The notes under the pieces: model-generated
Databases searched by the model: none
What the model was told of the DNA's origin: nothing
Seen by the model: the letters and a program-made list of their open reading frames with translations, nothing else
Assembly: GCA_900540685.1 (NCBI GenBank)
Contig: UQGS01000004.1
Coordinates: 1 to 64,000, forward strand
DNA: 64,000 nt
Direction: 5' to 3'
Source: an uncultured Catenibacterium sp.
Lineage (GTDB): Bacteria > Bacillota_I > Bacilli_A > Erysipelotrichales > Coprobacillaceae
Translations under genes and position numbers: made by a program
Shown here: piece by piece, positions 50,169-56,554 of the stretch
How positions within the stretch are numbered: the first letter of the stretch is position 1
Layout of the letters: every line of letters begins with the position of its first letter

Positions 50169-50768
50169 ATGAATACGACTATGAATTATGAATCAATATT
50201 TAAACGATATGGAGGAATAATGCGTACTTGCGAACTTACAAGGGAAGGTATATCTTATCAGATACTTCAAAATCTAATAGAACAAGGAAGAGTAGAAAAA
50301 ATCAAGTACGGTTATTATCAGTGGCAGGATGAAAAGGCTTTTACAGAAGTGTCAGTAATAAGAGGTCTCTTTCCTAAAGCGATTATCTGTGATATGTCAG
50401 CTGCGATGTATTATGGTTATACGGATCGTGTGCCAGAAGTCTGGCATATAGCTGTGGATAATAAGTCTGCAAGAAACAAATTCAAGCTGGAATTTCCTAT
50501 CATAAAACCACATTTTATTGAAACATCCAGATTGAATATTGGTGTGAGTGAAGGAAACATAGATGGAATTACTGTAAAAATCTATGACAGAGAGCGTGTT
50601 GTATGTGATTGCCTGCGTCATGTTAATACGATGGATGGAGAGGTATTTAATACTGTAATCCAAAGGTATATTGGTGATGAAAAGAAAGATGCTGCGAAAC
50701 TAATGATGTATGCCTCAAAGCTTGGTGTGGAAAAGAAAGCTAGAAGGGTGGTTGGAATATGGCTGTAA
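50169..50768 (+). CDS. AbiEi-like antitoxin/repressor
   Basis: Antitoxin half of a type IV toxin-antitoxin system. The N-terminal winged helix (FKRYGGIMRTCELTREGIS, LIEQGRVEKIKYGYYQW) should bind the promoter, and the C-terminal part (KIYDRERVVCDCLRH) is the AbiEi domain. 199 residues. The ATG at 50169 is preferred because AAGGAG ends at 50162. Its partner toxin gene, overlapping by 10 bases, is cut short, so this antitoxin may now be an orphan. Confidence 0.85.
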   Translation: MNTTMNYESIFKRYGGIMRTCELTREGISYQILQNLIEQGRVEKIKYGYYQWQDEKAFTEVSVIRGLFPKAIICDMSAAMYYGYTDRVPEVWHIAVDNKSARNKFKLEFPIIKPHFIETSRLNIGVSEGNIDGITVKIYDRERVVCDCLRHVNTMDGEVFNTVIQRYIGDEKKDAAKLMMYASKLGVEKKARRVVGIWL

Positions 50769-50998
50769 AAGAGATAAAAGATATGGGTACATCTGTGCTT
50801 ACCAAGTTAAAGAAACAGGCGAAAGAAACAGGAATCAATTATCAGACTTGTTTACAGCTTTTTGCACAGGAAGAGTTTCTTCGTAAGCTTGAAATATCAG
50901 GATATGCAGAGAATTTTGTTTTGAAAGGTGGAATGTTCTTATACACTATTTCAAATTATGAGGGCAGACCAACTATGGATATTGATTTTATTGGTTAG
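50759..50998 (+). pseudogene. Truncated AbiEii nucleotidyltransferase toxin
   Basis: Only 79 residues of an AbiEii protein that is normally near 300. The N-terminal helical part and the start of the nucleotidyltransferase site are present (LKGGMFLYT, then TMDIDF), but the reading frame stops two codons after the DxD motif and no continuation appears in any frame. The catalytic fold is therefore incomplete. Downstream lie an inverted repeat and a tandem repeat, which suggest a deletion or rearrangement here. Confidence 0.8.
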
Positions 50999-51035
50999 TG
51001 AAAAGTAACACTCGGTCAAACTTATATGTTTCCTG

Positions 51036-51064
51036 AGATTGTCGCCTCATTGAGGCGACAATCT
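51036..51064. repeat. Inverted repeat after the truncated toxin
   Basis: Perfect 14-base arms AGATTGTCGCCTCA / TGAGGCGACAATCT separated by one base. No T tail follows, so it is not a standard terminator; it could be a deletion scar, a cruciform or a factor site. Confidence 0.65.
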
Positions 51065-51098
51065 GTTGAAGTACAATCTGAATTTTTTATAGTTCTTT

Positions 51099-51189
51099 TG
51101 AAAATATGATGGAATGAAAATTAGAAATATGATGGAATGAAAAGTGAAAATATGAAGGAATGAAAACTGGAAATATGATGGAATGAAAA
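51099..51189. repeat. Four-copy tandem repeat, 23-base period
   Basis: Copies start near 51099, 51121, 51144 and 51167. The shared core is AAATATGATGGAATGAAAA; copy 3 has AAGG for ATGG. Spacers of 3-4 bases vary. No spacer diversity of CRISPR type. Each unit contains ATGATGGAATGA, a two-start mini-frame. Confidence 0.85.
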
Positions 51190-51215
51190 AAGAGGGCTCA
51201 AACCCTCTTATAAAA
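51190..51215 (-). terminator. Terminator of the XRE-DUF4825 gene
   Basis: Stem AAGAGGG / CCCTCTT overlapping the stop; the minus strand continues in T-rich repeat sequence. Confidence 0.7.
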
Positions 51216-52344
51216 CCTTCTTCACAAATATCTTATTGAATATACTTCTTGTAAATTCATCATCATTCATCTTATTCTCTAAATATTTATTGAAGTTCTT
51301 CTCATTCTCTTTTACTTGTTCAAAATGTGGATAATTCTCTTTAATCATCTTTCTAGTAGTAGTGTATGTACTTCCACTAAAGTTATACTGAATAGATTGT
51401 ACATTATCAATTAAAGAGAAGATAGACACAGAATTATAGATCAGGCTCTTATTGATATAAAGATCCTCATTATGATACCAGTCTGTTGCATTGTAGTTCA
51501 CAGTGAGTCCTTGATTTTTAGAATCAATTTGAAAAACATAACCGTATTCATGCAAAGGCAGACTATTTAATAAATTTCCTATATTAGAATTATTCCCAAT
51601 ATAAGGATTCTTATACTTCTTAATGTTGTGTATGCCACTCAACGGTCTGTTAAATACAGTTGTAGGAACAGTATCTTCTGTATATTTCTTTGTGCTATCT
51701 ACAATATAATACTCATTAGGTGTGTTCTTATTAATTCTATAAACAGTATAGAACGGGTTGTAGTAGGTTGTCACATTAGAAGTCTTAATCATATAAACAT
51801 AGATAGGAGGTCTATGAGAAGTAATAACACCCACATAATCCACCAACATAAATCCACATAATATTGCAACAAATACTCCACTACTTATTAATAATCTATT
51901 TCTCTTCAACTCTTTTGATAACCCATAAACAAATACTACAATACCTACAATAGAGTATATACAGCACCAGCTGCTTTCCTTATCTAATATCGCAAATGCA
52001 GCAAAACATAGAAATGCGCCAAAAATCATAATACCTATAGAAATCTTTCTTTTCTCTTGTACAAGCATATTCTTACTATAATTAATTGTATTCTTTAAGC
52101 TCTTTTCTGTTGTTTCCATTATTTTATCTTCCGTTATATATTTCCCATTGAGTAGTTCATTAAGTGTTATATCCAATGCTTCACTTAATGGAATAAGTAA
52201 AGATAAGTCAGGCATATAGTTCCCATTCTCCCAGCGTGATATTGTCTTATTACTGACACCTAATATATTTCCTAGTTGTTCTTGGGTGAGACCTTTTCTT
52301 TTTCTATTCTCAGAAATGAACTTTCCTATCTTTTTTGTATCCAT
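51208..52344 (-). CDS. XRE-family membrane regulator with DUF4825 domain
   Basis: Residues 5-60 are a Cro/CI-type helix-turn-helix (RKGLTQEQLGNILGVSNKTI, RWENGNYMPDL). Two or three membrane helices follow (about 100-190), then an external DUF4825-like domain (YKNPYIGNNSNIGNLLNSLPL, GLTVNYNATDW). The layout suggests a membrane-bound one-component sensor. 378 residues. The start at 52344 follows AAGGAG. It belongs to no visible operon. The upstream gap to 52536 holds AT-rich sequence and the weak promoter region of rsmH. Confidence 0.82.
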   Translation of the reverse strand: MDTKKIGKFISENRKRKGLTQEQLGNILGVSNKTISRWENGNYMPDLSLLIPLSEALDITLNELLNGKYITEDKIMETTEKSLKNTINYSKNMLVQEKRKISIGIMIFGAFLCFAAFAILDKESSWCCIYSIVGIVVFVYGLSKELKRNRLLISSGVFVAILCGFMLVDYVGVITSHRPPIYVYMIKTSNVTTYYNPFYTVYRINKNTPNEYYIVDSTKKYTEDTVPTTVFNRPLSGIHNIKKYKNPYIGNNSNIGNLLNSLPLHEYGYVFQIDSKNQGLTVNYNATDWYHNEDLYINKSLIYNSVSIFSLIDNVQSIQYNFSGSTYTTTRKMIKENYPHFEQVKENEKNFNKYLENKMNDDEFTRSIFNKIFVKKVL

Positions 52345-52536
52345 AATATTTCTCCTTTCATGAAAACTATAAAATAAAGCATGAAACAACAACACCCCAC
52401 AAATAGCGAATACACTACTTTTATTATATATATTATGAAGGGAAGAGGGAACAATCCTGTATATACAGAGTTTTATCTGACTTGTTTATTGTCTCTATTT
52501 TCGTTAATATAGTAGATGATGAAATGAGGTATAAAC

Positions 52537-53583
52537 ATGACTGAACAGGTACACAAAAGAAGAAAAAGATATAAAGGAACACACCCTAAAAACTTCTCAG
52601 AGAAGTATAAAGAACTTAATCCAGAATTATATCCTGAAACAATAGAAAAGGTTATTTCTAAAGGAAGTACACCAGCAGGTATGCATATTTCTATCATGGT
52701 AGATGAAATACTAGAATTCTTAGATATTCAGCCAGGACAGATTGGTTTAGATTGTACTCTAGGATATGGAGGACATTCTTCTAGAATGATGGAAAAATTA
52801 GAGGGTCAGGGACATCTTTATGGATTAGACATCGATACTATTGAGATAGAAAAAACAACAGAGAGATTAAGAAATAAAGGTTATGGAGAAGACATCTTTA
52901 CACCTATTCTAACTAACTTTAGAAACATTGATGAAGTAAGTGAAAAGTATGGACCATTTGATTTTGTCTTAGCTGATTTAGGTGTATCTTCCATGCAGAT
53001 AGATAATCCAGAAAGAGGATTCTCATATAAGAAGGATGGTCCATTAGATCTAAGACTTAATCCTAAAGCAGGTAGACCTGCTTATGAAATCTTAAAGGAC
53101 TTATCTAAAGAAGAACTAGAACATATTCTTACAGAGAACTCAGATGAACCATATGCTGATATATTAGCTAAGAACATCTATTCATTCATACGTTCAGGTA
53201 TGGAAGTAGAAACAACTCAGCAGCTTTATAAGATCATTGATAAAACATTAAGCTTTATTACTGATAAGAATAGAAAAGATATTGTGAATAAGACAGCTGC
53301 AAGAGTATTCCAGGCATTAAGAATAGAAGTGAATCAGGAGTTTGAAGTATTATATGACTTTGTAGAGAAGTTACCTCTTGTTTTAAAACCAGGAGGAAAG
53401 GCTGCGATTCTTACATTCCATTCTGGAGAAGATAGAATTGTGAAGAAGTCTTTTAAAGAACTCAAGAATCTTGGTATTTATGAAGATGTATGTAGAAATG
53501 TGATTAGACCTTCTAAGGAAGAATGTCATCGTAATTCACGTGCAAAGTCTACTAAGATGAGATGGGCCATTAAAGCAAAATAG
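52537..53583 (+). CDS. RsmH-type 16S rRNA (cytosine1402-N4)-methyltransferase paralogue
   Basis: SAM-dependent methyltransferase of the MraW/RsmH family. HISIMVDEILEFL, LDCTLGYGGHSSRMM, DLGVSSMQID, the FSYKKDGPLDLRL segment and FHSGEDRIVKKSF follow RsmH closely. It differs from standard RsmH by a basic N-terminal extension of about 48 residues and by standing alone rather than in the division cluster, so it may be a second copy with another target. 348 residues. Its last 58 bases are duplicated at 53877. Confidence 0.85.
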   Translation: MTEQVHKRRKRYKGTHPKNFSEKYKELNPELYPETIEKVISKGSTPAGMHISIMVDEILEFLDIQPGQIGLDCTLGYGGHSSRMMEKLEGQGHLYGLDIDTIEIEKTTERLRNKGYGEDIFTPILTNFRNIDEVSEKYGPFDFVLADLGVSSMQIDNPERGFSYKKDGPLDLRLNPKAGRPAYEILKDLSKEELEHILTENSDEPYADILAKNIYSFIRSGMEVETTQQLYKIIDKTLSFITDKNRKDIVNKTAARVFQALRIEVNQEFEVLYDFVEKLPLVLKPGGKAAILTFHSGEDRIVKKSFKELKNLGIYEDVCRNVIRPSKEECHRNSRAKSTKMRWAIKAK

Positions 53584-53684
53584 AATACTTGAATATCAGG
53601 TATACAAGTGCTATACTTTATTTGCAAATTTGAGAACAATTGCATCAAAACGAAAAGGTAAGGATCTGACCATCCTTACCTTTT
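53526..53684 (+). repeat. Direct duplication, copy 1 (rsmH end plus antitoxin RNA)
   Basis: About 158 bases covering the last part of rsmH, the RNA promoter, the RNA and its terminator. They match 53877-54034 with few differences, most of them in the RNA region that contacts the toxin message. Confidence 0.9.
53589..53617 (+). promoter_or_regulatory. Promoter of the antitoxin RNA
   Basis: TTGAAT (53589-53594), 17-base spacer, TATACT (53612-53617) preceded by TG. It begins 5 bases after the rsmH stop. Confidence 0.8.
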
Positions 53685-53686
53685 CT
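53624..53686 (+). ncRNA. Antisense antitoxin RNA of an Fst-like type I system
   Basis: Predicted RNA of about 62 nt from the promoter above to the hairpin AAAAGGTAAGGAT / ATCCTTACCTTTT (53653-53684). It contains AAATTTGAGAACAA (53626-53639), the exact complement of 14 bases of the opposite-strand toxin message covering its start codon. Its 3' half overlaps the 3' end of the convergent toxin transcript. Size, convergent layout and shared terminator match RNA II of the par/Fst system. Confidence 0.75.
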
Positions 53687-53716
53687 AACTTTTAGAGTGG
53701 TTTAACACTAGGCTAG

Positions 53717-53803
53717 TTATCGCTTAAATCTTTTGTCTAACCATTTGCAAATGTAATAGACTAATACACCTACCACAACAGATACTACTAAATTTGAGAA
53801 CAA
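53717..53803 (-). CDS. Fst-like type I toxin peptide, 28 residues
   Basis: Small hydrophobic peptide read from a TTG start with a strong AAAGGAGG site 9 bases before it. It begins MFSNLVVSVVVGVLVYYI, one membrane helix, then CKWLDKRFKR, a charged tail. The G-V-L...WLDK pattern resembles Fst/Ldr toxins. An in-frame stop lies just upstream, so the start cannot be earlier. The message should run from about 53836 to the bidirectional terminator at 53653-53684, converging on the antitoxin RNA. Probably a membrane-active toxin kept silent by the antisense RNA and by a hairpin over its own ribosome site. Confidence 0.75.
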   Translation of the reverse strand: MFSNLVVSVVVGVLVYYICKWLDKRFKR

Positions 53804-53812
53804 CTGACATCA

Positions 53813-53848
53813 CCTCCTTTCAAGGAGGACGATAACAAAGATATTATA
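53813..53848 (-). promoter_or_regulatory. Toxin promoter and ribosome-site-sequestering hairpin
   Basis: On the minus strand an extended -10, TGaTATAAT (TATAAT at 53843-53848), then CCTCCTT facing AAGGAGG (53813-53828) in the 5' leader. The ribosome site would be buried in this hairpin, as in the Fst leader. Confidence 0.7.
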
Positions 53849-53876
53849 TCAAATTACGTTGTTGAAGGGCAGAATA

Positions 53877-54034
53877 TCATTGTAATTCACGTGCAAAGTC
53901 TACTAAGATGAGATGGGCTATTAAAGCAAAATAGAATACTTGAATACTAGGTATACAAGTTTTATACTTTAGTTGCAAATCAGAAAACAATTGCATCAAA
54001 CGAAAAGGTAAGGATCGTCGGATCCTTACCTTTT
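53877..54034 (+). repeat. Direct duplication, copy 2 (rsmH end plus second RNA)
   Basis: Second copy of 53526-53684. It carries the rsmH C-terminal codons without a gene, a full promoter and an RNA with terminator. Confidence 0.9.
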
Positions 54035-54036
54035 TT
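53940..54036 (+). ncRNA. Second antitoxin-like RNA
   Basis: Promoter TTGAAT (53940-53945), 17 bases, TATACT (53963-53968), then an RNA from about 53975 with AAATCAGAAAACAA, three changes from the copy 1 pairing segment, and the hairpin AAAAGGTAAGGATC / GATCCTTACCTTTT (54003-54034) with T6. No toxin frame faces it here. The same hairpin can end the minus-strand RpiR gene. Confidence 0.6.
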
Positions 54037-54039
54037 ATG

Positions 54040-54831
54040 TCATTCAAGTTCTTTCAACATTTTTGCATATTCTATACATATTGTATCTGCAATTGCTGTG
54101 AGTGAATAAGGGTGAGTTGCATAATCACCTCTACTATCATAGCGTATATATTTGTCTATAAAAGGATAATCTAATTCTTTGTTAGATGTAATTAAACATA
54201 TCTTAGGTTTCTTGCTTTGTTGTTTAAATGGCTTTGCACGTGGGAAAATACGATCAAAATAAGTACCAGAATCAGAGAACAAGATGATTAATGTCTTCTC
54301 ATCCGCATTTGTAATATATTCAGCCTGGTCAGCTACTTTAATGGCAGTAAATACAGGTTTAGCGCTTGTCCGTAAATCATATTGCAAGTTCAATGCAACA
54401 TTTTCAGAATGCATATAACCAAATGCAGCCACCTTCTGATACTCATAAATATCATCGACTAAATCTATAATATCATCTTCGATACTACTCTTTTCTAACA
54501 TTTCTAGATTCTCAATCACACTTCTTACATAAGAAGTAAATATAGAATCTTCATTACGTCCTTCATAGTTGAATTTATTAGAAAGTTTAATTTTTTCAAC
54601 AGAAAACTTCGCAATCTGATTCTTTAACTGGTTAAAATCTCTTAAACCGATATCCCTACAGAATCTAGAAATACTAGAATTAGACACATAGCACGCTTTT
54701 GCAAGTTCAGTTAGAGTATAGTCTTCTAAATTATGAATATTCTCTATCATGAATTTCGCAATCTTATAATTATTAGAACCTTTAGGTTCACCATTTAATG
54801 TAGATAATAAGATAATAACTAAGTTAAACAT
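54040..54831 (-). CDS. MurR/RpiR family transcriptional regulator
   Basis: N-terminal helix-turn-helix (LTELAKACYVSNSSISRFCRDIGL) and SIS domain (VAAFGYMHSENVALNLQYDL, LIILFSDSGTYFD). 263 residues, slightly long because of an N-terminal extension. Probably controls the divergent NagB-like and PTS EIIC genes upstream. A perfect inverted repeat containing its -10 lies just before it. Confidence 0.82.
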   Translation of the reverse strand: MFNLVIILLSTLNGEPKGSNNYKIAKFMIENIHNLEDYTLTELAKACYVSNSSISRFCRDIGLRDFNQLKNQIAKFSVEKIKLSNKFNYEGRNEDSIFTSYVRSVIENLEMLEKSSIEDDIIDLVDDIYEYQKVAAFGYMHSENVALNLQYDLRTSAKPVFTAIKVADQAEYITNADEKTLIILFSDSGTYFDRIFPRAKPFKQQSKKPKICLITSNKELDYPFIDKYIRYDSRGDYATHPYSLTAIADTICIEYAKMLKELE

Positions 54832-54845
54832 GTACTCACCGTCCT

Positions 54846-54870
54846 TGGTATAATATGCCTTATTATACCA
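54846..54870. promoter_or_regulatory. Inverted repeat over the RpiR promoter
   Basis: TGGTATAAT (54846-54854) / ATTATACCA (54862-54870), spacer ATGCCTT. The right arm is the minus-strand -10, so binding here would block the RpiR gene: probable autoregulation. Confidence 0.6.
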
Positions 54871-54882
54871 TAGGACAGTTAT

Positions 54883-55428
54883 TTATTGTTTAACAACTTC
54901 AGTATGTGAAACTAAATCATGAAAACAACGTGTATCTTTCTGGAAATAAGCATATCCAATAGACACAAGTGTTAATGCATAAGCGACATAAGTCAAAGGA
55001 TTCACAATAGAAGTGAACTGTAAAAGAGAGGCAATCTTTCTTAAATAAGCAGGAATAATAGTAATGCCGCCTTCAAGAAGAGTAGCACCGAGTAATTCTC
55101 TTAACATCATATTTTTCATAGTGACATCTTTATGATCATAATCAATCACCTTGATCTTACATATCTTCTTACCTGGAGTCTGTCCTTTCCAGATATAAAG
55201 AGGAATCAAAACATAGTAGATAAATCCAATTCCAATCGCAATCAAACATACAATAAGAGCTGTATTCAAACCATAAGAAGATAACTCAAACATCTCTGGT
55301 TTAAACTGACTATCTTTTCTTAAAAAGAATGTGATAGGAATAGATGCCAGCATATTAGTAATATACCAGTCAATCATTAATGCGACTGTTCTTCTTAATC
55401 TTAACTCTACAATATCCATCTTATTCAT
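54883..55428 (-). CDS. RDD family membrane protein
   Basis: Four-helix membrane protein, 181 residues. RRTVALMIDWYITNM, WKGQTPGKKICKIKVIDYDH and HDLVSHTEVV mark the RDD family; a clear paralogue of the protein at 44251. The start at 55428 follows AGGAGG 8 bases away. Lies between RpiR and the NagB-like gene on the same strand, but a terminator separates it from the latter. Function unknown. Confidence 0.78.
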   Translation of the reverse strand: MNKMDIVELRLRRTVALMIDWYITNMLASIPITFFLRKDSQFKPEMFELSSYGLNTALIVCLIAIGIGFIYYVLIPLYIWKGQTPGKKICKIKVIDYDHKDVTMKNMMLRELLGATLLEGGITIIPAYLRKIASLLQFTSIVNPLTYVAYALTLVSIGYAYFQKDTRCFHDLVSHTEVVKQ

Positions 55429-55514
55429 AAGTAGTACCTCCTGTTTATTCAAGTATATCAATTCATAATTAATCAGTAATCTTGTTTCCAATTCTTGGAA
55501 AACCTTTCCGAGAT

Positions 55515-55544
55515 ATAAAAAAAGAAAGTTCCGAAGAACTTTCT
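55515..55544 (-). terminator. Terminator of the NagB-like gene
   Basis: Stem AGAAAGTTC / GAACTTTCT with CGAA loop, followed on the minus strand by T7. Confidence 0.85.
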
Positions 55545-55552
55545 ATAAAGAC

Positions 55553-56275
55553 TTATAGTCTTTTGTAATCGTCCATGTTTAATTCAGAAGCTGCATCTTT
55601 ATCACAGATCAATGTCATATTAGGATGAAGCTTTAAAACAGTAGATGGTAATTCATCTGTAATAGTTGAATCAAGAACCTGTTTTAAGATACCTGCTTTT
55701 TCCTTACCATTTACAATCATCACTAAGTGTTTAACCTTCATTAAGCTCTTAGGACCCATTGTAAGACTGAATGGAAGATTTTCTCTCTTTGGATAGTCAG
55801 GGTTTGCTTTATTCTTAGTAGCACGATCCATTGCATAAGAATATGAATCCATTGGTGTACATCTAGGACAGTTACTGCAGAAATGACCATCATAACCAAG
55901 ACCAATAACCATGACATCAATTCCACCTGCACGGCTGATTTCTTCATCATATGTTTCCCAGTTTTCCATAGTCATATCATGAATTCTTTCTTCTGGAATA
56001 TTTGCTTCTTCGAAGAATAATTTCTGCATTTCTTCCCAGTTAGGACCATAAGGCTTACCATCCATATATGGTGCTTCATCGAATAAATAATATTCGATAT
56101 CCTTGAACTTTTCCTGATCTCTCACTTCTGGAGCTAACATCTTGTAAAGTTCAATAGGACTTCTACCTGATGTAAGAGAAATATTCACTCTCTTATCCTG
56201 CATCATAGCACCAAGTAAGATGTGTAATGCACTTTCACTCATTTTCTGAGTGTTTTCTTCAACGATTAATTTCAT
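55553..56275 (-). CDS. NagB/6-phosphogluconolactonase-family sugar-phosphate enzyme, divergent
   Basis: Glucosamine-6-phosphate deaminase-like fold, 240 residues. SLTSGRSP (33-40) binds phosphate and YLFDE (63-67) gives the usual acidic residues. The active-site box is IGLGYDGHFCSNCP: D129 and H131 are kept, but the FNEP segment with the catalytic Glu of NagB is replaced by SNCP, and more cysteines follow (CPRCTP). A related but different reaction is likely, for instance another amino- or keto-sugar phosphate. Strong own promoter. Faces a PTS EIIC gene across a 280-base control region. Confidence 0.75.
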   Translation of the reverse strand: MKLIVEENTQKMSESALHILLGAMMQDKRVNISLTSGRSPIELYKMLAPEVRDQEKFKDIEYYLFDEAPYMDGKPYGPNWEEMQKLFFEEANIPEERIHDMTMENWETYDEEISRAGGIDVMVIGLGYDGHFCSNCPRCTPMDSYSYAMDRATKNKANPDYPKRENLPFSLTMGPKSLMKVKHLVMIVNGKEKAGILKQVLDSTITDELPSTVLKLHPNMTLICDKDAASELNMDDYKRL

Positions 56276-56324
56276 AACAAATTCCTCCTGTATTTCACAA
56301 GAAGATAAAACTCACACACTTCAC

Positions 56325-56352
56325 ATTATAAGTATTAAACTCTTTCTGTCAA
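56325..56352 (-). promoter_or_regulatory. Promoter of the NagB-like gene
   Basis: On the minus strand consensus TTGACA (56347-56352), 16-base spacer, TATAAT (56325-56330). Confidence 0.85.
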
Positions 56353-56436
56353 CCCATAAAAAATTAAAATTATACAGCATATATCAATATAATTTGGATT
56401 ATGTATTATACTTATATGTAGTTATTTCGCAAGTGA

Positions 56437-56527
56437 TTTCCACGATTTGGAAAGTTCTTCTATCATATGGAAATGCATTTTATATATTGGAAAACACAAG
56501 ATTTTTTTTACTTTTCCAAGATATAAT
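56437..56527 (+). promoter_or_regulatory. Control region of the PTS gene with repeated TGGAAA sites
   Basis: Inverted pair TTTCCA (56437-56442) / TGGAAA (56448-56453), single TGGAAA at 56468 and 56488, and TTTTCCA at 56512-56518 right beside the -10 TATAAT (56522-56527). Several binding sites for one regulator, most simply the nearby RpiR. Confidence 0.5.
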
Positions 56528-56554
56528 GTATCCAACGAGAAGGGAGGACTCGAC

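Noticed and set aside
51099..51189. Tandem repeat as a CRISPR array
   Set aside because: The units are contiguous with only 3-4 bases between cores, so there are no spacers, and no cas genes are in the window.
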